From Aedes albopictus (Eukaryota > Arthropoda > Insecta > Diptera > Culicidae): a stretch of DNA of 64,000 bases. A program made the position numbers and the translations under genes. Each line of letters starts with the position of its first letter. The stretch's first letter is position 1. The notes beneath the pieces are model-generated. The model ran no database searches and was not told the origin of the DNA. It worked only from the letters and a program-made list of their open reading frames with translations. Shown here piece by piece: positions 1 to 10,016 of the stretch. The stretch is taken from the NCBI RefSeq assembly GCF_035046485.1, contig NC_085136.1, forward strand, positions 223,700,853 through 223,764,852, given 5' to 3'.

Positions 1-1080
1 GACCTGAATTCCGAACCTGAAGCCGAAGCCGTTCCTATTCCCGTTCCGATAATCCATTAGACGACGTTTCGACGGTTGGTTCAACATCAGCGCGTAGCTT
101 TTTCAGTCATGTATCACGACGGCCACCATGTTCGGATGGGTTCAATTTTTCGTAGCATAGAAGGTATTTGCCATTCTGCCTACCATTATGAGGAGGTCCG
201 CGGAGGAAACGTGATTTGTTTATTTTTTCGATTTTCTCCTGCGGAAGAATTTTCGTCGTCTACAGTCGGTCGCGTTGGTGGAGCGAATTTGGCGTGGAAA
301 CTTTTAAGCCAATGGTAAAATATTGGGCCATCAATCTCTAAGTTGAGGTGGAGTAGGGGGGCCAATGCCATAAGCCTCAGTTTTATATGTATTATTTGCA
401 ATGCAGGGAAAAAGTTTGAAATCTCAGATAATTTGAATAGAGGGCAGATGTTAAAGCAGTAATTGGGACTGTTTCCAATAAAATAAATATCTTTTTAAAA
501 GCAGATTGAAATTATTCAAAATATCTTCCAGGAAAAGTTTATGACAACGAGCATGACTATGAGAAAATCAAAAAATTTGATACAATTTGTGGTTACTACT
601 GCATGTGGTGAATCCGAACGACCGGAGAAAAGCTTCTGGACTGGAGAGCTGAAGTTTGCGCAAGTATGTGATTGTTCCGTGACGTATTTCTCGTCACTAG
701 TGTGTGTCTAGAGCATTTTGATCAGTTGTCAGTTGCCCCAACGAACGAACACGATTCGCTAATCGGGGCGCAGTCGTGACCCAACCAGCGAATCCGGACT
801 GTATAATCAACAATCCATTCTTGAATCCAGCATCCAGATCAGTAAACAAAATATGTCTCGCTTTCCCTTCCACTTCTTGTACAAACCACCAAACATCGCA
901 CGTTCGCTTGGTGTAATTATGACAACTATTGCTTCAAATCCATCGAACTACGAAAACCCTGTTCTCCTCTTCCAAGCCTGAATCAATGGATCAATTAAGC
1001 AAACTTTTCTAGTGTTCACCGCATGTGAACAAAGGCGCCAGCGTATATACTAAACGTGTTTCGACTGTATGGTTGATACT
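1..1080. other. unassigned non-coding DNA
   Basis: No gene, RNA or clear repeat is recognised here. The longest open frame (80 codons near 76-318) has no familiar motif and lies over an equally open antisense frame, so it looks like chance. The DNA is AT-rich without strong periodicity. Confidence 0.5.
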
Positions 1081-1084
1081 CGAA

Positions 1085-1360
1085 GAGATGGCTTTCCAGT
1101 CTTGACAAAAATAAAAAAAAACTGCTATTTTATCTTGTCCGACGTTTCGGTCCGTTTGGGACCTTCTTCTGGGACTCTAAAAGATTACTAAATACATCCA
1201 TTAGATTTTTTTTACAAATTGTAGCACGCAAATTGCGGCTAAGAGTTTTCCCGTCTTCTGCTTCGTTCCCTGACTCCGAAAACAGACGGCTTAAGCGCCA
1301 CCTCCGAAGAGGATCGTCTGTCGAGTTATGTTTGCCCGGCAAGAAACCCAACTTCAGGGC
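1085..1360 (-). mobile_element. Penelope-like / retrozyme-like fragment
   Basis: On the minus strand this segment carries a hammerhead-like fold (1137-1175), a short A-rich stretch and an open frame of 73 codons rich in Arg and Lys. Hammerhead motifs are a known feature of the terminal repeats of Penelope-like retroelements and retrozymes, so this is read as a scrap of such an element. No reverse transcriptase or GIY-YIG motif is visible and the boundaries are uncertain. Confidence 0.4.
1137..1175 (-). ncRNA. hammerhead-ribozyme-like motif, one core change
   Basis: Read on the minus strand: stem I is GTCC paired with GGAC; the first core block is CAGAAGA where CUGANGA is expected (a single U-to-A change); stem II is GGTCC paired with GGACC around a 5-base loop; the second core block is GAAA, followed by a minimal stem III and a GUC cleavage triplet. 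All helices pair perfectly. The changed core base is normally essential, so this copy is probably inactive. The short stem III matches the type described in Penelope-like elements. Confidence 0.5.
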
Positions 1361-1924
1361 GGGTTTGTTCTATAAGAGACCAAATAGCGATTTAGGGATG
1401 ATACAGAAAACTCAAAAGTACGGTTAATCGAGATATCTCACATATAGAGGTCGCCTTAAGCGATTCTCAAAATATGGTTGATGCTAACCGTCGTTCTACC
1501 AACTCACAAAGACACCACTCACGAGTATCATCACTGGAAGACCTCACCAATTCAAATTTTCCTGTTAGCTTCGGACACGTGAGTGGAGAGACTGATTTCC
1601 CAGGCAGTCTACCCTGACGTACAAGAATTAACTAAAAAACTGGTAGAACGACGCAAACGTGAGAAATCTCGAAGACCAAAAAAAACTGTTACAGGGAAAG
1701 CACTAACATTTCACAAAAATACAGCATGTTTGAAGGTAACTATCAAAAACTAACGAAACATTTATTCAAATTTGATAACCTAGGTTTTATTCATGTTCCT
1801 TTCCATGCTATTTAATCTTCTTCTACTTCCTAGCTTTCCCTACGTGTGTGCGGTTTAAATTTGTTACTATCCTAGTTTTGATTCTGTCGACATTTATCGA
1901 CACATAATATCTCGAGCTCGGTTG
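1361..1924. other. unassigned non-coding DNA
   Basis: No gene, RNA or repeat family is recognised. Stops are frequent in all frames. Confidence 0.45.
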
Positions 1925-2488
1925 GTTGTGTGGAGTTCTTCTAACACATGCGCATGGTTAATTGGATTGGGCTTTTGTTCTACTCACGGTATCTTTCAGC
2001 TACTCATCAATGCCGTCGACAAAACAGAAGCGATGGCGTGGCGGTCGACGGACGGCTTAGCAAAACAGCACGCTATTTTTACCGCATTCTACGGTGGTAT
2101 TGCGCCGCTACCACCAAATGCGTGCGACGCGTGGCGGTTTGGAAAGTGCGCCTTCCTCGCTGCCGGTCGCTAAACGGACCGGATCACCAGCGCAGTTACT
2201 TCACGGTGTCGATGACGATGGGGGTCGTCGGTGGCTTGGTCGGTATGGTTGCTAACACATGAACGCCAACGAAAAAACGTGGTTTCGGCCGCTCTGTCGG
2301 AACGGTTGTTCCCTTCCGGCTTTCCTTTCAAACTGGGACTTTTGACGCCGCGACGTGGGGTCGAGAGCGCGTTTGGCGAAAAAGGTGCGGTGTGCCGAGC
2401 TTTCGGCCGTGAATCACTAGATAGTAATCCTGAATAAAAAGCCGTCGAGCGGCTGTTCGACTGGTTTAACAAAAAATCTCCACACAAC
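1925..2488. other. GC-rich block bounded by inverted GTTGTGTGGAG
   Basis: The 11-mer GTTGTGTGGAG at 1925-1935 returns inverted at 2478-2488. The interior is markedly more GC-rich than the surroundings and rich in CG-containing words. It could be a small terminal-inverted-repeat element or an LTR-derived block (on the minus strand it begins TGTTGTGTGG). Overlapping open frames on both strands have no recognisable domains. No target-site duplication was found. Confidence 0.3.
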
Positions 2489-2787
2489 AAATTTCACAAT
2501 TACCTTTTTTTCTATTCACACACACGAACTATCTTGATCGCACGTAACCTTTTGCTTAGGTCAATGAACTAACTTGCTATCTAACAGAAAGGAACGAAAA
2601 GTAACATTAATTCAATCTAACAGATTTCTCACATTTGAACTATTACCAAATTAAACACACCGCGACACTAAACTTAGAACACGCACTCCCGCCTCTTCCA
2701 CGGTCCAGGTCAAAATGGACGAGTAGAAGTTCTGTAAGTCCTCAGATAAGATCGGATTCCAAGACTTCGTGGCCGGAAATACGTAAA

Positions 2788-2811
2788 ATTACGATTACGA
2801 TTACGATTACG
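2788..2811 (+). repeat. (ATTACG)4 hexamer microsatellite
   Basis: Four perfect tandem copies of ATTACG. On the minus strand they give a run of alternating Ile-Val in a short open frame, an artefact of the repeat. It lies just left of an inverted-repeat element. Confidence 0.9.
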
Positions 2812-2834
2812 ATGAGGAACAGAAGCGGCGGTAG

Positions 2835-3762
2835 TATACAGGGGATGGCCAAAATGTTTGGGATAGGCAATTTTTTTTCTCTCACAAAAACGTTCAACAT
2901 GCTATAACTTTTCATAGAGTGCATCAAAAAATCTCAAATTTTGTCTGTTTGTCAACCTATCATATTTGCATCATTGGTACAAATTTGGGCTCGAATGGTT
3001 AATGTTTCGCGAAGTTAGAACCGTTCGGGTAAAACACTATTTTTTAGGCAACTCATTTTTGAGCTGTCATATCTCGGAAACCAGTGAACCGAATTGAATG
3101 AAAATTTAAACGTACACTAACAATATACAAATGCTTCACAAACTATTAAAACATTGATACTTTTTGAACGTTGAAAAAAGTTATCATGGATAGACACTTT
3201 TTGGATTTTTCTCAAAAAAATGTAATTTTTTTACGTCAATGTCAATAAATTTTAGAGTTGATGTCCAAAGATTTTCCACTTCTGTTCTCAAGTTATCTTC
3301 AATCAGATATATTGAAGCCAATTTAGTTTAAAGGAAGAACACATTTAGTAATTTTTGGGTGGTACTGTAAATTTGACTAATTTTCCTCTATATGGGTAAA
3401 AATTTCAACCCGGTATAACTTAATTCGCCGTGAAAAAATATAACATTTTATAACGTTGTATTGAGTATCAATATATTGTTGATAAACTTTAAAAAATTCA
3501 TTCAATTCAGTTCACTGGTTTCCGAGATATGACAGGTCAAAAATGAGTTGCCTAAAAAATAGTGTTTTACCCGAACGGTTCTAACTTCGTAAAAAACTAT
3601 TCAATCAAGCCCAAATTTGTACCAATGATGCACATATGATAGACTAACAAACAGTCAAAATTTGAGATTTTTTGATGCACTCTATGAAAAGTTACAGCAT
3701 GTTGAATTTTTTTCCGGGAGAAAAAAAGTTGCCTATCCCAAACATTTTGGCCACCCTCTATA
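2835..3762. mobile_element. long-TIR DNA element, 0.9 kb, non-autonomous
   Basis: The segment 2839-3112 is repeated inverted at about 3485-3758, giving arms of roughly 270 bp that diverge only slightly. The outermost bases are an AGGG-type end followed by TGGCCAAAATGTTTGGG. TATA flanks both ends (2835-2838 and 3759-3762), consistent with a TA or TATA duplication as in Tc1/mariner-type elements. There is no transposase. The arms produce mirror-image peptides on opposite strands that should not be called genes. Confidence 0.8.
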
Positions 3763-3887
3763 CATCCTTAGCTCACTCCAGCAACGACCCGAATGGGATC
3801 GGACAAGACACCGTTGTGCAGTACTCTGCACAAAAATGCCCTGTACTGTGCTTCATTAAGGCCGATGATTTTCTCAAGGATACCCTT
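3763..3887. other. short unassigned spacer
   Basis: Sequence between the inverted-repeat element and the first clear homology to the RTE-like copy. Possibly a decayed part of the same retroelement. Confidence 0.3.
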
Positions 3888-4726
3888 CTGCCATGGGACT
3901 TCCCACATGTTTCCGTGATTGAGACGGACGAAAGGTAGAGAGACTCTTGGAATTCATTGGTTTGGTCCAGAATAATACAGAGCGTGACACTATGGTCCAC
4001 ACAGTATCGTTCAGCACGGAATCCTGCTTGCTGCCGTCGGAGAGTTGCGTTAATCTTCTGCTGTATCCGGTTAAGGATCACTTTGCAGAGGAATTTGAGA
4101 ACGATACACAGTAACATGATGCCCAGCCAATTATCGCATACAGTCGGGTCACCCTTTTTGGGTACCTATACTAAGACGCCTTACATCCGGTCAGCCGGAA
4201 ATGTCGCGGTTTCCCATATTTTGCAGAATAATTCAGGCCAAACATTTCAATAGGTCCTATCTGCATTTGAGAAGCTCTCTTTGTTCACTTTCTCTTTCAA
4301 TTATTGCAATGTAATGGTACACTTTTCAACTATTTTTGCAGTACAAATCAAAAGACGATTGGTTTGACCATCGTTCAATGCAAGGAGACAATAATAATAC
4401 AAATAAACAGCTGAGATATTAACGAAAGAGAGGGAAATCAAAGAGAGCCTCTCTTCTGCAGATAGGACCTTTAGACATGTTTGGCCTGAATTGATGCAGT
4501 AGTTGTGCGGATACTACGGGGTCAGCTTTAAGCATCTCAGCTGATATGCGATCGACACGGGTAATGCGTCGAACCCTTGGCGGATCATGCTCAGGTGTTA
4601 ATGGCGTGGCCGACACTTGAAAAAGGTTTCCAAAGTGCTATAACCAGCGTTTCAACTGGTCAGCCGGGTCTATCAGTAACTATCCAGACGGGTCTTTCAC
4701 GGGTATCTTCATCTTAGTCCCACTAA
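3888..4726 (-). pseudogene. reverse transcriptase remnant of RTE-like copy A
   Basis: The minus strand encodes recognisable RT blocks: ISAEMLKADPVVSAQLLHQF (about 4600-4500), then after a 255-bp insertion a KKGDP-like block and MLLCIVLKFLCKVILNRIQ, followed by RRQQAGFRAERYCVDH. The downstream DYEKAFDS-type block is destroyed and no intact catalytic DD motif remains. The protein would copy element RNA at a nicked target. Frameshifts and the insertion make this a dead copy. Confidence 0.75.
4234..4488. mobile_element. 255-bp MITE with AATT duplication
   Basis: Ends are CAGGCCAAACAT and its inverse. The arms continue inverted for about 55 bp with small differences and include a shared AGGTCCTATCTGCA block. 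AATT occurs on both sides (4230-4233 and 4489-4492). RTE-like copy B holds the uninterrupted site at 55041-55050 with a single AATT, which fixes the boundaries. No coding capacity. A 4-bp duplication does not match the 8 bp of hAT or the TA of mariner. Confidence 0.85.
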
Positions 4727-4926
4727 CTATTATTTGGTTTGATTGGCTTTAATCGGTGACTTGTAATGAAACTCGCATGTATTTTTTGTGCGTAACGCGT
4801 TTCGGCTTACTACGCTTCAGCCATCATCAGACGCAACATGCTGATCCAGACCGAAAAGCTTGACTGGTCAAAATTAAACTGTTTCATTACAATTCACCGA
4901 TAAAAGCCAATCATACCAAATAATAG
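4727..4926. mobile_element. 200-bp inverted-repeat element carrying a hammerhead motif
   Basis: The first 46 bases (4727-4772) recur inverted at 4881-4926 with three mismatches. The centre carries a hammerhead-ribozyme-like fold on the minus strand. The element sits in RTE-like copy A, where copy B is continuous around 55340-55362. About 20-25 bases of target, beginning TATCTTCATC, appear on both sides (about 4703-4726 and 4943-4969), suggesting a target duplication longer than DNA transposons make. A Penelope-like or retrozyme origin fits best. Confidence 0.65.
4789..4835 (-). ncRNA. hammerhead-ribozyme-like motif with canonical core
   Basis: Read on the minus strand: stem I is TGCGT paired with ACGCA; the core block is CTGATGA, exactly canonical; stem II is GGCT paired with AGCC around a loop of about 11 bases; the second core block is GAAA, then a two-pair CG/CG stem III and a GUU cleavage triplet, allowed by the NUH rule. 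Every required core position is present, so self-cleavage is plausible. Short stem III hammerheads are known from Penelope-like elements. Confidence 0.65.
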
Positions 4927-4942
4927 TAAAGGTCCACGGTGA

Positions 4943-5470
4943 TTATCTTCATCCGATTAGTTCCACTAAGGCGACGTTAAACATCGTAGAGGAGATGGAT
5001 GTCGCTGGTGTTTGCGGCTTTCTTGCCTTCGGCCGGCGGCTAGGCAGTCCGCCCACGCTCTTTTGTCCCGTCAACATGAGCATTTCACTTCCTTCTCGAG
5101 AGCCGAATAGCGCTGACGGGCCATAGCTTTGGCTCCTCGTGTTTTCGCTCGCTCTATCGCGGTTTTGGCGTTCCTTCGCTCCTCTATCTTCCTCCAGGTA
5201 TTATGTTTTCTGCTTTCTGCGGGTACGTAGCTCACCCAAATTATTCTCGCCGGTGGCAATGAAGGCGTTCTTGATGGCACTTCATTGATCTTCTACGCTT
5301 CCACCTACTGCAATATCCGCAGCACGGTTCTCTAGCTCCTCGACGAAGCACCTTTTCACCGCAGCGCCTTCCAGTCGGCGTGTGTTGAACCGGCGCCCGA
5401 TTTTCTCCTCCTGTCGCTGGATCCTGGCAATGCGCAGTCGGATCTCGCCGATTAGGATATGATGGTTGGA
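4943..5470 (-). pseudogene. endonuclease-RT linker of RTE-like copy A
   Basis: The minus strand retains short stretches such as SAIKNAFIATGENN and LGELRTRRKQ, broken by stops. The same block is better preserved in copy B (61830-61517). It is the Arg/Lys-rich region between endonuclease and RT. The copy A sequence at 4975-4982 corresponds to the 8-bp target duplicated around the large hAT-type element in copy B, so this stretch is the empty site for that insertion. Confidence 0.7.
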
Positions 5471-5504
5471 CGAAATTTAGGCGCTACGTTTGTTCCGCAC
5501 ATCT

Positions 5505-5583
5505 ACTGCCGTTCTACGCCTGATTGTCCCATGTTATATGGGATTCCCATATAACATGGGACAATTATGCGTAGAACGGCAGT
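5505..5583. mobile_element. 79-bp near-perfect hairpin insertion
   Basis: Two 38-base arms (5506-5543 and 5545-5582) pair with two mismatches around a single central base. It interrupts the endonuclease frame: removing it and one CT rejoins a readable LLDVRNKRS stretch on the minus strand. CT lies on both sides (5503-5504 and 5584-5585), suggesting a 2-bp duplication. It is either a minimal hairpin MITE or an inverted duplication formed during repair. Confidence 0.7.
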
Positions 5584-5953
5584 CTAGAAGGCTTCGTCTC
5601 CATTTTCGGCTGATGCAGATGTGGTCGATTTGATTTTCCGTGACGCCATCACGGGAAACCCATGTCACTTTGAGCACTGGTCGATAAGGAAAGAGCGATC
5701 CCCCAATCACCATATCATTGTTGCCACATAACTCTGCAAACAGCTCTCCGTTTTCGCTCATTTCTTTGAGACCATGGCGTCCCATGACGTGCTCATAGTC
5801 CGAGTTGTCGGAACCAACCTTCGCGTTGAAGTCGCCCATGAGGATCTTGATATCACCTTTCGGAGTCTTGTCCACTACAGTATTCAGTTGACTGTAAAAG
5901 TTCTTTTTGTCTTGCAATTCGGCAGCATCGGTTGGCGCGTAACATTGGATCAT
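5534..5953 (-). pseudogene. apurinic-type endonuclease of RTE-like copy A
   Basis: An open stretch of 139 codons holds endonuclease motifs of non-LTR elements: MIQCYAPTDAA at the start, ILMGDFNAKVG (the GDFNA motif with catalytic Asp and Asn) about 40 residues in, and a VTENQIDHICIS motif about 110 residues in. The domain normally nicks target DNA to start reverse transcription. The N-terminal part is missing because 6060-6290 does not match, and the C-terminal end runs into the 79-bp hairpin. Defective copy. Confidence 0.8.
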
Positions 5954-6059
5954 GGTAAGGTTTCGAACCCGTGTTCTGAATCTGGCTACAATTATCCTCT
6001 CATTTATAGGTTCTCACTTCATGAGCGCAGCGTGAACGTGAAAGCTGAGGAGGAAATCA

Positions 6060-6290
6060 ACTCCACGGTGCACTATGGGGCGGCTCCATACAAACAGGTG
6101 GGGATCCTAAACAAAGACAAAAAAATAATCAAAAATTGGCAATGGCCTCATTCTGCTTCCAATAGCTCGATAAGTGTAGGGATTAGCAAACTAATATTCT
6201 AGGGTTTACTGGTCCAAGCGGTCTACTTTCAACTACCGAAGCTAAATCTCAAAATGAATAAACTCAATTTTTGATTTTTGGCCACCCGAA
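6060..6290. other. unmatched insert inside copy A
   Basis: This stretch separates the endonuclease from the 5' region and has no counterpart in copy B. It is AT-rich and ends with a GGTGCGGTGCGGTG run. No inverted ends were found. Confidence 0.35.
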
Positions 6291-6716
6291 TTCCGGTGCG
6301 GTGCGGTGACGAGGAGCGTGTTCACCTCGTAGGCCCGAGTATAGCAGAATTTGTCCCGATGCCAATCTGTGTTCTCCAAAGTTCGGCCAACGGATTTCGC
6401 TCAGTCCTAGGATCTTAAGCTTCATACGGCATGCCTCATTGGCTAGTTGTGCCAGTTTACCCCGCTGGGCTAGGGTTTATACATTCCAAGTTCCATTATT
6501 GTCTGTTGTTTTGAGCTTAAAGTCGTTGTCGATGAATCAGTTCGCAATCTTTCATTTTCGGTTTCTATAACGGTTGTTTTTTTTTTGGATTTCGGAAACA
6601 ATAGGTTGTTGGCCTAAGGTCCCCTATCCATCGTAGTGGGGCTGGCACCTTCGACTCACCGTTTTGCAGCCAACAACGAGCATAAGAGTTGGATAGATTT
6701 GATAGATTTCGGTATA

Positions 6717-7116
6717 ATTTGGAGCAGGCTTGTCCGCACTGAGCGCATGAAAATTCTGCTCTTTAGATTTACACCACCAAAACCATCGTATTTATGCAAT
6801 CTTGCTATCTTACCTGATAGAAGGATGTTTGAATATCCTAAATGTCATTTCGAACTGTCAAGAAATCGCACCGCAGCGCCGCACTGAGCGTGCAAAGAGA
6901 AATTCACTGGGGTGAATTCACCCGGGTGAAATTCTCTTTGCACGCACAGTGTGGCACTGCGGTGCGATTTTTTGACAGTTCGAAATGACGTTTTGGATAG
7001 TTCTACATCCTTCTATCAGGTAAGATAGGAAGATTGAATAAATACGATGGTTAAGGGTATGTAAATTAAAAGAGCAGAATTTTCATGCGCTCAGTGCGGA
7101 CAAGCCTGATTTGGAG
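6717..7116. mobile_element. 384-bp palindromic hAT-type MITE with 8-bp TSD
   Basis: The element runs 6725-7108 and starts CAGGCTTGTCCGCACTGAGC, with the inverse at the right end. Almost the whole length folds on itself. The perfect 8-bp duplication ATTTGGAG is at 6717-6724 and 7109-7116. CAG ends with 8-bp duplications are typical of hAT. No transposase; the high arm identity suggests a fairly recent insertion. Confidence 0.93.
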
Positions 7117-9300
7117 TTACAACTGCATGCCTGACTAAAACCGGCGAAGTCATCCATAGAACTCTGGCTTCTGAATGAAATGCGGTACTATATCGTAACA
7201 ATGATAAATTCCTGTGAAGACCGTAAATCGAACCAATCACTCTCAGCATGGTCCTGTTGAAAATCCGTTATGTGCATATTTTTAAAAACTTCCACAGTTA
7301 TAAATTGTCCACATTCGCCATGTCTGAATTCCTTGTGCCATTCATGTGTTCGTCGAAGTACTGCTTTCACCTTTCGATTAGCTAGCGTTGGTTCGTAACA
7401 CGATACCATTGAAAAGCAGTAGAATTTGTGCTACACTCTCAATTTTCCGTAACAAAATACATAGATGTATGAAGGAAGCAGCTTGCTATAATAATGTCAC
7501 ATATTCCCTAGAACATACTTATTAATAATTAATTACAAAACGCAGCTTGTGTGAAATTGTTTTTCTTATTCAAATATTCAATCCAACTGTTCTGTGTATA
7601 TTATGAAGTTGCCTTGTCCCGCTGTTGACTGTTCAATGTTCATTTGTTAAGCTGTTCTAATTCCATCAGTCATCAGTCAATGCCGGCACCGTGCTTTCCT
7701 CCATAACAATCCGCCCCTTTTCAAACGAATCACGGCGGTGTGCGTTGTTTTCGGCTACGAGAGGCAAACATTCATTCATCAAGGAATTTAATTAATTCAA
7801 ATATTTGCCAACGATGTTCCACCTAACAAAATAACGATGGTGAACCACCACACCACCATTCGCCCGTTTTCTGCCAGCACTGTTCAGCTAAGTTATTCCG
7901 GAATTCCGAATTCCCACGAAACGGACGGGCGGGTGCGCACCAATCTGCCCGCCGCACTTTCCGATTGAAACCGCAAACACTGACACACTGCGGTCGATCG
8001 AGATTGAGACAGGTGTAACAACGGGATGGAGCCGTCAAGGGTGCGGCGCGGTGGTGGAAATGCTCTCTCCATCTCCCATCGAAAAGTTAATTCCGCAGTC
8101 ATCAGTTATGTAGTTCTCAAACAATAATCAAGATTTATGACTTTAACTGAGAGGGAGGTAACGTCGTCGTCGTCGTCATCGGTATCATCAGCGATTGAGG
8201 CGGTTTAATTGAGTGTACTTGCATTGTAATTTATGCCTTGGTGATTGGGTTCAATGCGTTGTGGAAGAAGTTGGTGGAGATTTGAATCAGAATTGATGAT
8301 AATTATGGAAATTTAATTAGCACTTGCTCGTACGCACAGCTGTGTAGACTGTAGAGTAATGTGATGATATCTCATGGAAATTTCGATTGAACATTTTTCG
8401 TAAATTTACATCCACGCCAAGAAATGCCACCCCTCTTTGTGGCGGAGCTGTACAAAAAAAGTTTTCAAATAAATTTAGATTTCAATCTGGTTCGTGCTCT
8501 ACTTTTATGAGATTTTTCGTGTTGATGTAGCGATGCCCCATATATTCTTGTGCCTCACCTGTACTCATTTGAATATTATACTAGAGTGGATCATGCTTGT
8601 TGACGTTTAATATACTTGTCCAATTTCTGCATGCAGTATTTTTTTTATGCTAACTGTGTTATGCTTCACTGTTGCGTGAGTCTCAGGATCAAAATTCAAA
8701 TTTATCACGGTCTATGAAGAAGCAAAGAGATTTTGTGGTTCTCTAGTTTCAAAAATGGTATCACTCAAAGCGATTTTTTCTTTGAAGAGTTTTATAATAA
8801 TATTAATGACTTTTAAGGACAGACTTGTTAGAATACCTAAATGGCCGCCACAATGGCCGACTTTGGCACCTACTCACGATTTCGAGGGCGCATATCTCTT
8901 CGTAAACAAAACCAGCACACCTGATCTTCTTATTTTAAGCTTATTACAAGTGAACAAGAGCAGAATATTGAAATGCACTGTTGTGTGAAGCTTGCTTCTT
9001 GAGATTTGTGCGTTTGAAGTTCTGATGCACCGTTGAAGCGTGATTTCAAGACGCCTGTCCTTAAGTCAACACAAAACTTACACATCCCTTTATTTATTCG
9101 ACCGTTTTTAAGGTTTTCCCCATGATTGCAACTTTGTACGTACATCAAATGAGTTCAAATATTCATAAAAGTTTCTAATTCTCAGTAAGTTTAACATTTG
9201 CAAGTTTGGATCACTCTAATACGCACATACACCCCAATAACTCCACGCTCCAAAATACAAAATTCTAATCATACATATCATTCTTTTCTATCTTCCATCT
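7117..9300. other. repeat-poor unassigned DNA
   Basis: No transposon family, RNA gene or convincing exon is recognised. A short GTC trinucleotide run lies near 8163-8177. Open frames of 60-77 codons lack domains. This is the kind of stretch where regulatory elements of a neighbouring gene could lie, but none can be named. Confidence 0.45.
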
Positions 9301-9308
9301 TCTTTCAG

Positions 9309-9397
9309 GTAAAAATCCGGACTCGTATCTATCCAGCAATGAGTTCTTTTCCCCTTCAGCAGGCGTTCTACATCTACACGAACACGGGGGAGCAAAC
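9309..9397 (+). CDS. candidate 5' coding exon (splice-bounded)
   Basis: A pyrimidine-rich tract ending TCTTTCAG (to 9308) precedes an 89-base segment that ends at a consensus donor, AC|GTAAGC (donor GT at 9398-9399). Inside, an ATG at 9339 opens 19 codons plus two bases, MSSFPLQQAFYIYTNTGEQ, so the next exon would have to complete a split codon. The product is not recognised. The DNA around it is repeat-poor. It could be a chance acceptor-donor pair: no partner exon was found in the window, and the reading frame would close two codons past the donor if unspliced. Confidence 0.3.
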
Positions 9398-9715
9398 GTA
9401 AGCAAATTTTCAACACGTGCAATTTAAAACGAATGGATTGAACGAGTGAGTGAGTGAAATCGTTTCTTCGAAGGGTGTGAAAAATTCCTATCCTCACTAG
9501 TGTTATCTTTTGGTGTGATAAAATCGCATGGAAACGGTGTGGAGCCTGGGGCAATAATGTTGGCTGAAAAAGGGTTTCTCCGTTGAGAGGGTGGATTCAA
9601 TTTGGGTTTTGATAAATTTTCGAGATTATCTGCTGGGATGGAATGAAATTTTTCATTTACTGCGTCAATCCACGATGAGAAACTTTAGGCAGACCGTAAT
9701 GGTAGTTTTTTAAGA
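9398..9715. other. unassigned DNA after candidate exon
   Basis: No feature recognised. If 9309-9397 is an exon, this would be intron. Confidence 0.35.
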
Positions 9716-9719
9716 TTGT

Positions 9720-9975
9720 TTTGTTCTATCATCCGCAAAACAGACAAATTATCGGATTAACGATACGATTCGGAAGGCCGTGGAAGTGTGGATGAACTGA
9801 ATCGTACTTGGCCTCCACCGTACACATCCTTTCAACAATGTTGATCGGAATGATATCCTTACCGCATATTTCTTGCTTACTCGACCATTACTGCTTCATG
9901 AAGCGTGGACATTCAAAGAGCATATGCTTCGCGGTTGAAAAACGAGAAGAATGCAGCATGGGCGAGAATGCTGCA
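9720..9975 (-). pseudogene. non-LTR ORF2 C-terminal remnant
   Basis: The minus strand encodes HMLFECPRFMKQ, a His/Cys end motif of R1/LOA-type ORF2 (the usual pattern is AEHxxFxCPRF), followed after a stop by KDIIPINIVERMC, the matching downstream block. Stops interrupt it and only about 85 codons remain. It lies directly beside a foldback element. Confidence 0.6.
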
Positions 9976-10016
9976 AGGCAGACAATTAAACGTTTCATAA
10001 TAAATACAAAATATCC

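Larger units (their letters stand above)
3888..6660 (-). mobile_element. RTE-like non-LTR retrotransposon, copy A, fragmented
   Basis: Read on the minus strand, the order is 5' region (6660-6290), apurinic endonuclease (5953-5534), linker (about 5460-4943) and reverse transcriptase (about 4726-3888), the normal order for a non-LTR ORF2. It is colinear with copy B at 53950-62310. It carries stops, frameshifts and three younger insertions (4234-4488, 4727-4926, 5505-5583), and 6060-6290 is foreign or deleted. The endonuclease and RT motifs suggest an RTE-like clade, but this was not tested by phylogeny. Confidence 0.8.

Noticed and set aside
1925..2488. BEL/Pao-type solo LTR
   Set aside because: Only the TGTTGTGTGG start on the minus strand fits; no matching CA end or 5-bp duplication found.
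2742..3938. Two similar small proteins (MMHSMKSYSMLN...) on opposite strands
   Set aside because: They are translations of the two arms of one inverted-repeat element.
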